Assembly: GCA_944351345.1 (NCBI GenBank)
Contig: CALVPO010000062.1
Location: 1-8,059, forward strand
Length of the DNA stretch: 8,059 nucleotides
Source of the DNA: an uncultured Bacilli bacterium
Lineage (GTDB): Bacteria; Bacillota_I; Bacilli_A; RF39; UBA660
Direction of reading: 5' to 3'
The first letter of the stretch is position 1; every line of letters starts with the position of its first letter. Of this stretch, positions 1 through 5,418 are shown piece after piece. The translations under genes were made by a program, and so were the position numbers. The notes under the pieces were generated by a model. That model was given only the letters and a program-made list of their open reading frames with translations. It did no database searches and had not been told where the DNA came from.

Positions 1-474
1 TATTTCTTCAGTGTTTTCTTTATTTCTACTACTTCCTTTTGTTACTTTTCCATCCATTGACAAAACATCTTTGGTTTCATCTTTAATCGTTAAACTGTCT
101 ATCTTTTCAATTAAAAATTTTATACAACTACTATATAAAGTTTCTGGATTTAATAATGAAATTACTCTTTGCATTGTATCATGTGATGGAATCCCATTTG
201 GAAGTTCAAGGAATTTACTTAACCATTTTTCCTTTGATTTTGCAAATATTGCAATTTCATCCCATCCATCACATCTTGCTATGATTGCTAAAAAGCAAAT
301 CATTATGATGTCACTCATCAAGTGTTTTACTTTACCTTGCATTCTTGTATCATTTTGGTCTTTAAATATAATCATAAAATTTTGTAGTTCATTTGTTTCT
401 ATTTGATTTAAATCTATTTCTATATCTTTAAACATTGTTTTTATTTCCTCCAGCTTTTTACATTTTTTAGCCAT
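1..474 (-). CDS. ISAs1-family transposase, N-terminal part (cut by window edge)
   Basis: This is the first 158 codons of a DDE transposase that moves its own IS. The N-terminal transposase-associated domain is clear: VKHLMSDIIMICFLAIIARC (a near match to the family's KH.L.DI..IA..A), then DGWDEIAIF, KWLSKFLELPNGIPSHDTMQRV, and finally SMDGKVTKGS, which is the family's IDGK segment carrying the first catalytic Asp. The remaining acidic residues would lie beyond base 1, so intactness cannot be judged. The ATG at 474 is the first after an in-frame TGA and has a weak GGTGA ahead of it. An ATG at 435 has a stronger GGAGG (447-451) with 11-base spacing and may be the real start, which would remove 13 residues. 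Family assignment is firm; the start is not. Confidence 0.88.
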   Translation of the reverse strand, partial: MAKKCKKLEEIKTMFKDIEIDLNQIETNELQNFMIIFKDQNDTRMQGKVKHLMSDIIMICFLAIIARCDGWDEIAIFAKSKEKWLSKFLELPNGIPSHDTMQRVISLLNPETLYSSCIKFLIEKIDSLTIKDETKDVLSMDGKVTKGSSRNKENTEEI

Positions 475-501
475 ACTTCACCAACTTTATTCTTTTTCTT
501 T

Positions 502-529
502 ATTATACATGAAAAAAACGCATTTTCAA
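502..529 (-). promoter_or_regulatory. Probable sigma-A promoter of the transposase gene
   Basis: On the minus strand a TTGAAA -35 (524-529, five of six consensus bases) is separated by 16 bases from a perfect TATAAT -10 (502-507). Transcription would start about 20-25 bases ahead of the ATG at 474. The -35 lies in the loop of the inverted repeat at 516-543, so the promoter sits inside the IS end. Confidence 0.6.
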
Positions 530-543
530 AATTTCATGCGTTT
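516..543. repeat. Inverted repeat in the IS end
   Basis: AAACGCAT (516-523) and ATGCGTTT (536-543) are perfect 8-bp inverted repeats around a 12-base A/T-rich spacer. Likely roles are a subterminal transposase-binding site or a hairpin that limits read-through from outside into the transposase gene. The sequence alone does not decide between these. Confidence 0.6.
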
Positions 544-567
544 ATCCTGGGAAAAGTGTCAAATGAA

Positions 568-596
568 TGTACAAATCCTCTAATTTTTGATATAAT
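568..596 (+). promoter_or_regulatory. Promoter of the ClpX-like operon
   Basis: A perfect TATAAT (591-596) is preceded by TGA, giving an extended -10 (TGn). TGTACA at 568-573 is a partial -35 (four of six) at 17-base spacing. The start site would be near 602-604, leaving a short leader of about 20 bases with GGAGG at 609-613, eight bases before the ATG. Confidence 0.6.
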
Positions 597-621
597 TTTG
601 ATGTATACGGAGGTTTAGAAT

Positions 622-2304
622 ATGAATTATAGTGATTTAAGTCAAGAAACTCAATTATTTCTTAACAAGGCAATGGATGTATATTCAACAATCAAAGATA
701 AAAGTTTAAATAAAGTTGTTAAAAATTTAATTGATACTAAAAGATATGAGTTTACGAAACTAGATAAAAAAGTATTAGCACTTTTTATTGCAGGATTTTT
801 AATCGATGGGAATTTAAAAGAAATATTTTCTCAATACGACGATATTAAATTAGATAATTTACTTGATTTTATAGATATTAATGAAAGTGATATAGTATCA
901 ATAGAAAATGAAAAATATGAAGAATTTTTTGGAAAAAATTTTAAATTAGATTTAATAAGTATTATTAAGGAAAGAAATTTTGGCAAAGAAATTAATTTTA
1001 TAACACCTGAAGTTGTAGTAAGTTCATTACAATTTGTTGGTTTAAGTGGGTCAAGAATACTTGATTATTTTGCAAGAAAATATGAAGTATCCAGAAGTTT
1101 TATGGGATTTAATGAACATCCTGTATTTAATGCACTTGAGAATTATACACTTATAGATGGTAGTGTTAGTAAAAAAGATTCACCTAAGAGAAACAATATC
1201 GGATTAGGTCCATCATTATTTGCCACTTCTCCTTTGAAAAAAGGTAGTTCAAAACCATTGCTACAAACACAAAAACAACAAAAAACAACTAAATTTGATG
1301 ATAGTGTATGGCTATTGCTTGATGAAATTCAAAAGAAATTTATTGGACAAGAATTAGCTGCTGAAGGATTATTTTATAATATAGTTAATAATCAACAGTT
1401 GGCTGAAATGGAAGATATTCCAGATGGTCAAAGATCAATTATTTTTATAGATGGTCCAACTGGTACTGGAAAAACTGCGATTACAAGAGAAATTACTGAA
1501 AAATTAGGAATTCCTTTTACATCATCTTCTGTGACAAATTATTCTTCAACTGGTTATGTTGGTGGAGACATCACGGATGTTTTAAAAGAACTATATAGAA
1601 AAGCTGATGGTGATTTAGAAAAAGCGCAAAAAGGTATTGTAGTGTTTGATGAATTTGATAAAATTGCTTATTCTAGAAGTGGTGGATTAGAAATGAAGAA
1701 AGCAGTTCAACAGCAATTATTAGATTTTCTAGGTGGTGGAAAATATAATATTCGTGTTGGTAATAGCATATTTGATATGAACGAAATTGAATTTGACACA
1801 TCAAAATTAACTTTTGTATGTCTTGGAGCATTAACAGATTTGCGTTCAAAAAAAACAGAAATAAAACAAACAATTGTATTTAGTCAAACAACTCAATCTT
1901 CTGAAGAACAATATTACAGTATTACTCCGCAAGACTTAATGAGCATTGGTTTAGAACGAGAACTTGTTGGTAGATTTAATACATATTTACATACTGATGA
2001 TTATAGTAAAGAATCTTTGAAAAAAATATTAAAAGAATCTACAATTAGTCCATTAATTGGATTTAAAAAATGGATAGAATCAAGAGGAAAACAATTGATT
2101 ATGGATGATGATGTTTATGATTTGATTGCTGAACAAGCATACGAATTAAATACTGGTGCTAGAAGTTTACAAACTGTTATGAATAATATTAGAACTCCAT
2201 TTATTAAAGAAGTATTACGAGGCACAAGTGATACAATTCACTTAGATTCAGAAACTGTAATTAAAACTAATGGTCAGACAATGAATAGAAAAGGGAGAGG
2301 ATAG
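622..2304 (+). CDS. ClpX-like AAA+ ATPase with a non-ClpX N-terminal region
   Basis: This is a predicted ATP-driven protein unfoldase of 560 aa, against about 420 for typical ClpX. Visible ClpX-type core: IGQE near residues 241-244, Walker A GPTGTGKT (278-285), pore-1 loop GYVG (311-314), Walker B IVVFDEFDK (339-347), VGRF with a putative arginine finger (449-452), and sensor 2 TGARSL (511-516), followed by a C-terminal helical small domain. Missing are the N-terminal Cys4 zinc domain and a recognisable RKH pore-2 loop. Where ClpX carries IGF for docking ClpP, this protein has IVF (418-420). Residues 1-175 are mostly helical by eye and have a two-fold rhythm loosely like Clp_N repeats of ClpA/B/C. 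Residues about 180-224 form a Ser/Lys/Gln-rich linker. GGAGG eight bases before the ATG supports the start. It forms a unit with the small gene one base downstream. The AAA+ class is secure; substrate and ClpP dependence are unknown. Confidence 0.88.
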   Translation: MNYSDLSQETQLFLNKAMDVYSTIKDKSLNKVVKNLIDTKRYEFTKLDKKVLALFIAGFLIDGNLKEIFSQYDDIKLDNLLDFIDINESDIVSIENEKYEEFFGKNFKLDLISIIKERNFGKEINFITPEVVVSSLQFVGLSGSRILDYFARKYEVSRSFMGFNEHPVFNALENYTLIDGSVSKKDSPKRNNIGLGPSLFATSPLKKGSSKPLLQTQKQQKTTKFDDSVWLLLDEIQKKFIGQELAAEGLFYNIVNNQQLAEMEDIPDGQRSIIFIDGPTGTGKTAITREITEKLGIPFTSSSVTNYSSTGYVGGDITDVLKELYRKADGDLEKAQKGIVVFDEFDKIAYSRSGGLEMKKAVQQQLLDFLGGGKYNIRVGNSIFDMNEIEFDTSKLTFVCLGALTDLRSKKTEIKQTIVFSQTTQSSEEQYYSITPQDLMSIGLERELVGRFNTYLHTDDYSKESLKKILKESTISPLIGFKKWIESRGKQLIMDDDVYDLIAEQAYELNTGARSLQTVMNNIRTPFIKEVLRGTSDTIHLDSETVIKTNGQTMNRKGRG

Positions 2305-2305
2305 T

Positions 2306-2662
2306 ATGGATTTTGAATATAATGGCAATTTATTAGAGGATGATAGAATTAATCTTGTTGCAAATGAAATAGTTAACAAATATTCACAAATTAGTTTTGA
2401 GAAAGCAAAAGAAGTTGCAATGCTTGAAGGTAAAATTTCTAATTCTAAAACTGTTAATGATGAACTTAATAGATTATATAATATTATGTTAGTTAATAGT
2501 GATAATAAGGAAATAGTATTAATAGTTTATAAAGACTTTTTAAATTTATTAAATAATAGCAATATTGAGACCGATAAAAATAACTATATAAATTTAGTTG
2601 ATGGAATAAATGCTTATTTTCAAAATTATGCTGATTTTCCTTTTTTAAGTGATTACCAATAA
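2306..2662 (+). CDS. Small acidic Asn-rich protein, unknown function, partner gene of the ClpX-like ATPase
   Basis: I do not recognise this 118-aa protein. It begins one base after the stop of the ClpX-like gene. Its ribosome site, GGGAGAGG at 2293-2300, lies inside the end of that gene, so translation is probably coupled and the two products are probably made together. It is acidic (about 19 Asp/Glu against 10 Lys/Arg), contains about 20 Asn and no Cys, and looks mainly helical. The C-terminal part is aromatic (AYFQNYADFPFLSDY). There is no signal peptide or membrane segment, so it is presumably cytosolic. Position and size would suit an adaptor, inhibitor or substrate of the ATPase, but that is inference from gene order only. 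A terminator follows at once. Confidence 0.8.
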   Translation: MDFEYNGNLLEDDRINLVANEIVNKYSQISFEKAKEVAMLEGKISNSKTVNDELNRLYNIMLVNSDNKEIVLIVYKDFLNLLNNSNIETDKNNYINLVDGINAYFQNYADFPFLSDYQ

Positions 2663-2671
2663 AACTGCAAA

Positions 2672-2711
2672 AAAAGCGAGGATGTGTTAATAAAACATAT
2701 TTCTCGCTTTT
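2672..2711. terminator. Hairpin terminator between convergent genes, usable in both directions
   Basis: AAAAGCGAG (2672-2680) pairs with CTCGCTTTT (2703-2711), with a partly paired A/T-rich interior. On the plus strand the stem ends in TTTT and closes the ClpX-like operon 10 bases after its stop. On the minus strand the stem is followed by a longer T tract (complement of the A run at 2669-2675) and can serve the collagen-like gene that ends at 2756. Confidence 0.75.
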
Positions 2712-2755
2712 ATAATGTCATCTCTAACTCATCTTTTTACTTTATAAGGAATTAT

Positions 2756-3322
2756 TTAGCTTGAATCTATGATTATACTATTTGAAGATTTAAACAATCG
2801 TTCAGTTACTCCAGTTGGCCCCGTTACACCTGTAGCACCTGTTGCTCCAGTTGGACCTGTAACTCCAGTCGCTCCAGTTGGGCCTGTTACACCTGTTGCA
2901 CCTGTCGGACCTGTTATTCCTTGTGGTATTGTCAAATCAAGAATAAAATTTGGAGAAGTTCCTGATATTGTAGCACTAGCATTTGTACCCGGTGCCCCAG
3001 TAGAAACAGTACCTATTGTTAGAGTTGGAGTACTTGTAGCACCAGTTGCTCCTGTCGGACCAGTGGCTCCTGTTGGGCCAGTTGCTCCAGTGGCACCTGT
3101 TGCTCCTGTCGGACCGGTTGCACCTAATGTACCAGCAGAACCAGCTGGACCTGTAGGTCCAGTTGCACCAGTAGGTCCTGTTGGTCCCATTGGACCGGTC
3201 GCACCAGTAGGCCCACCAGATGGTCCGGTAGGACCGGTAGGTCCTGGACAACAACATTGATTAAATCTCTTAGCATTCTCTATTTTTTGGATAGCTTTCT
3301 TATATCCATCATCACAAAACAT
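2756..3322 (-). CDS. Collagen-like GXT-repeat protein, probable spore-surface (exosporium) type
   Basis: This 188-aa protein is dominated by Gly-X-Thr triplets. A short charged N-terminus (1-22) is followed by a Cys cluster CCC (23-25), collagen block 1 (27-96, one break at SGG), an insert (97-134: PTLTIGTVSTGAPGTNA, then FILDLTIPQG), block 2 (135-172) built of GPTGATGVT nonapeptides, and a short tail ending IIIDSS. The GTVSTGAPG...ILDLTIPQG insert is a module I recall from Firmicute collagen-like and BclA-related proteins. Such proteins trimerise and form hair-like surface filaments, often on spores. The C-terminal trimerisation domain usual in BclA is absent or very reduced. No signal peptide is seen, as in many exosporium proteins. 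AAAGGAG seven bases before the ATG supports the start. A spore role is inferred from family and context. Confidence 0.85.
   Translation of the reverse strand: MFCDDGYKKAIQKIENAKRFNQCCCPGPTGPTGPSGGPTGATGPMGPTGPTGATGPTGPAGSAGTLGATGPTGATGATGATGPTGATGPTGATGATSTPTLTIGTVSTGAPGTNASATISGTSPNFILDLTIPQGITGPTGATGVTGPTGATGVTGPTGATGATGVTGPTGVTERLFKSSNSIIIDSS
2807..2920 (-). repeat. Collagen repeat block 2 (nonapeptide GPTGATGVT units)
   Basis: This stretch encodes residues 135-172 of the collagen-like protein. Units of about 27 bp recur, but their third codon positions differ (for example the Pro and Thr codons vary between copies). The repetition is therefore conserved at protein level rather than being a recent DNA duplication. 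Confidence 0.75.
3035..3244 (-). repeat. Collagen repeat block 1 (Gly-X-Thr triplets)
   Basis: This stretch encodes residues 27-96 of the collagen-like protein in 9-bp steps, GPT and GAT being the commonest triplets. It is much more G+C-rich than its surroundings because Gly, Pro, Thr and Ala codons force GC in the first two positions. Confidence 0.75.
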
Positions 3323-3338
3323 CTTTTAACTCCTTTCT

Positions 3339-3351
3339 ATTATAAAATATG
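3339..3351 (-). promoter_or_regulatory. Possible -10 region of the collagen-like gene
   Basis: Read on the minus strand, CATATTTTA (3343-3351) fits the CATAnnnTA pattern of mother-cell sporulation sigma factors E/K, and TATAAT (3339-3344) overlaps it. No convincing -35 was found for either. In DNA this A/T-rich such matches arise easily, so only the presence of a promoter near here is suggested. Confidence 0.3.
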
Positions 3352-3403
3352 ACATTACCTACAAATAAATTATTATAAAATACCCATATTTTAATAACAG
3401 AGC

Positions 3404-3436
3404 AAAAAAGATTATTTTTTATAACAAAAAATAATC
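3404..3436 (-). terminator. Intrinsic terminator after ylbL
   Basis: GATTATTTTTT (3410-3420) and AAAAAATAATC (3426-3436) form a perfect 11-bp stem with a five-base loop. On the minus strand it is followed by six Ts (complement of A3404-3409), 17 bases past the ylbL stop. It separates ylbL from the collagen-like gene downstream on the same strand. The stem is A/T-rich and therefore weaker than usual. Confidence 0.75.
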
Positions 3437-3453
3437 ACTTCTAATAATAAATA

Positions 3454-4437
3454 TTATTTCTTCAAATATTCTATAACATCAGAAAAAGTATCAACCTTTA
3501 CTATCTTCATATCATAACCATATTTTTTCTTTACTTTAATAGCTTCTTTATAATTATCACTAGGAACTAGTACAATATCTATATTATCTTTATAAGCACC
3601 CATTATCTTATATTTAATTCCATCTATCTGTCCAACATTTCCTACCATATCAATAGTACCAGTACCAGCAATATTTCTACCACGAACCAAATCCTCACCA
3701 CTAATTTTACTATAAATACTAAGTGCTAACATCATACCACCAGAAGAACCAGACTCACTCGCTTTAAATTTAAGATCAATATCAGGGTCTAACTTATAAT
3801 CCAAATCTAAAACAATAACAGCGCCAATCATCTTAACAGAATCTTCCTCACGAACCTCAACTTCTACTTCTTCCTCTTTATCATCTCTAATTATTTTAAA
3901 CTTTAATATATCTCCAACTTTACTATCATCAATTATACCTTTTATCTCATTAATATCTTCTATCTTATTACCATCTATTTCTAATATCTCATCACCAATC
4001 TTAAGTCCATTAGAAATAGTAGTAGCAATAACAACCTTTCTCTTATCACTAATATCTATATCCTTACCACTCTCTTTATAAGCAACATATATAGCATTAT
4101 CAACCGAATTATCTAACATCAATCTATTCCTATCATATATCTCCTCTTGTGTCTCATCACTAATCTGCTGTGTACTAATTTCTTCTAAATCCCAATTAGG
4201 CATAATATAAGACATCAAATAAGTCGCAATAGTAGCCTCATACTCAGAAACATAAAGCATATTAAGGCTCCCATTTATATCACTACAGCTATCACACTCT
4301 ATCCTATCATTAATATTAATAGTACCACCAGGCATATTTATATAATAAGGCAAATGATAATTAAATAAAAATATAACAATCACTATACTTAATAAAAACC
4401 ACCAATTTTCTACTACAAATTTTTTTATCTTCTTCAC
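3454..4437 (-). CDS. ylbL: YlbL/SepM-type membrane-anchored PDZ-Lon-like serine protease
   Basis: This 327-aa protein has one N-terminal membrane anchor (about residues 12-30), with the rest outside the membrane. A PDZ domain covers about 135-195 (GLKIGDEILEIDGNKI core), and a Lon (S16)-type protease domain about 200-327. The catalytic dyad appears intact: Ser232 in G-S-S-G-G (the family has GPSAG) and Lys277 in GIKYKI. The flanking IAGTGTIDMVGNVGQIDGI segment is typical. In Bacillus the homologue YlbL (DdcP) helps remove the cell-division inhibitor YneA after DNA damage; streptococcal SepM trims a signalling peptide. The substrate here is unknown. The start is a GTG with AAAAGAG seven bases ahead. 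ylbJ lies divergently 45 bp away; these two families are also neighbours in Bacillus. The Pro-to-Ser change in the nucleophile motif is unusual. Confidence 0.9.
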   Translation of the reverse strand: MKKIKKFVVENWWFLLSIVIVIFLFNYHLPYYINMPGGTININDRIECDSCSDINGSLNMLYVSEYEATIATYLMSYIMPNWDLEEISTQQISDETQEEIYDRNRLMLDNSVDNAIYVAYKESGKDIDISDKRKVVIATTISNGLKIGDEILEIDGNKIEDINEIKGIIDDSKVGDILKFKIIRDDKEEEVEVEVREEDSVKMIGAVIVLDLDYKLDPDIDLKFKASESGSSGGMMLALSIYSKISGEDLVRGRNIAGTGTIDMVGNVGQIDGIKYKIMGAYKDNIDIVLVPSDNYKEAIKVKKKYGYDMKIVKVDTFSDVIEYLKK

Positions 4438-4482
4438 AATAACACTCTTTTCTAAAATATAATATCATTCATATAATTAACT
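4438..4482. promoter_or_regulatory. Divergent ylbL/ylbJ control region
   Basis: The 45 bp between the two start codons must hold the ylbJ promoter, and at least the leader of ylbL. On the plus strand TATAAT occurs at 4458-4463 and again at 4472-4477. The second lies within CATATAAT (4470-4477), close to the sigma-E -10 consensus CATACAAT. No good -35 and no clear Shine-Dalgarno before the ylbJ ATG are visible. ylbJ is a sigma-E gene in Bacillus, but the match here is only suggestive. Confidence 0.4.
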
Positions 4483-5418
4483 ATGAAAGAAAAAATATTA
4501 AATATAGCTATAATAACTCTATCTATTATATCACTAATAGAACTCCTAATAAATAAATCTACAATATTTAATACTATATCTTATTCCATGAATCTCTGGA
4601 TTAGTTCTATTATTCCATCATTATTTCCATTTTTTATAATAAGCGACATTCTAATTCAATATAACATAACAGATTATATTCCCAACCCCATAAGAAAAAT
4701 ATTTAAAAACCTATTTAATGTCAGCGATAATTCCGTTACAATATTTTTCTTATCATTATTATCTGGATTTCCTTCTAGTGCCAGAAACATTAGAGTCATG
4801 TACGATATGAATCTTATTAATGAAAAAGAAGCTAGTCACACCCTAATATTTACTCACTTCTCTAACCCCTTATTCATACTAGGAACAGTATCTGTCTTCT
4901 TTTTTAAAAATGAAACTCTAGGATTAATAATATTAATAGCCCACTATTTATCAAATATAATCTTAGGAATAATAACTAGAAACTATAACACTATATCAAT
5001 AATAGATAAAAAACAAACTAATGTACTTCAAAAAAATTTTCCCAAAATATTTATTAGTGCTATTAAAAACGCTATAGATAATCTCTTAACCATCCTAGGC
5101 ACCCTAACTTGTTTTTTAATTATATCTGCTATGATTATAAACACTATTGATCTATCTAACTATAATTCTACAATTTTAAAAGGAATATTAGAAATGACTA
5201 TGGGACTAAAAAGCCTATCACTATTAAATATTAGCGATATATATAAAGTAATAATATCTACTATGTTCATATCTTTTGGTAGCCTATCAGTCCATATGCA
5301 AATACTATCATTCCTAATTGATACAAAAATATCTTATAAACAATTTTTTATAGCTAGAATATTCCACGCTCTAATAGCAGGATTTTTAAGCTACATATTA
5401 TATATAATTATTCTATAA
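4483..5418 (+). CDS. ylbJ: YlbJ-like sporulation integral membrane protein
   Basis: This is a polytopic membrane protein of 311 aa (about 400 in Bacillus) with roughly eight hydrophobic segments, of the nucleoside-recognition/Gate-domain family. Diagnostic motifs: SLFPFFIISDIL (46-57), SGFPSSARN (94-102), SNPLFILGTVSVFF (127-140), LEMTMG (236-241) and SFGSLSVHMQ (264-273), each matching conserved YlbJ blocks in order. Bacillus YlbJ is made in the mother cell under sigma-E and is needed for heat-resistant spores; the transported compound is unknown. The ATG at 4483 follows an in-frame TAA by two codons, and no Shine-Dalgarno precedes it. Its 3' end overlaps ligA by 6 bp, tail to tail. Leu CTA and Ile ATA are frequent. 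Family assignment is strong; function is by homology. Confidence 0.88.
   Translation: MKEKILNIAIITLSIISLIELLINKSTIFNTISYSMNLWISSIIPSLFPFFIISDILIQYNITDYIPNPIRKIFKNLFNVSDNSVTIFFLSLLSGFPSSARNIRVMYDMNLINEKEASHTLIFTHFSNPLFILGTVSVFFFKNETLGLIILIAHYLSNIILGIITRNYNTISIIDKKQTNVLQKNFPKIFISAIKNAIDNLLTILGTLTCFLIISAMIINTIDLSNYNSTILKGILEMTMGLKSLSLLNISDIYKVIISTMFISFGSLSVHMQILSFLIDTKISYKQFFIARIFHALIAGFLSYILYIIIL

Larger units (their letters stand above)
1..549 (-). mobile_element. ISAs1-family insertion sequence, one end only
   Basis: The minus-strand gene at 1-474 reads as an ISAs1-type transposase, and the DNA ahead of it looks like an IS terminus. Read inward on the minus strand, a CAGG tetranucleotide starts at 549, and ISAs1-family ends commonly begin CAGGG. 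It is followed by an inverted repeat at 516-543. The other end, and therefore the target duplication, lies outside the window, so the exact boundary at 549 is inferred. The element stops about 20 bp short of the promoter of the downstream ClpX-like gene, in which it would be a neighbouring insertion rather than a disruption. Confidence 0.6.

Noticed and set aside
11..406. Plus-strand open frame opposite the transposase
   Set aside because: It is the antisense shadow of the ISAs1-type transposase, whose minus-strand translation shows clear family motifs; no ribosome site precedes it.
1673..1873. Minus-strand open frame inside the ClpX-like gene
   Set aside because: It lies antisense to the conserved AAA+ core and has no initiation signal.
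2807..3244. CRISPR array or recent tandem duplication in the repetitive stretch
   Set aside because: Repeat units are coding triplets without unique spacers, and synonymous sites differ between units.
2976..3257. Second minus-strand frame inside the collagen-like gene
   Set aside because: It is a shifted reading of the same triplet repeats, giving an implausible Trp/Cys/Asn/Arg-rich product.
2769..3260. Plus-strand open frame rich in Val-Ala-Pro repeats opposite the collagen-like gene
   Set aside because: The repeats arise from reading Gly-X-Thr codons backwards. It lacks a ribosome site, and the minus-strand frame has Shine-Dalgarno, Cys cluster and family modules.
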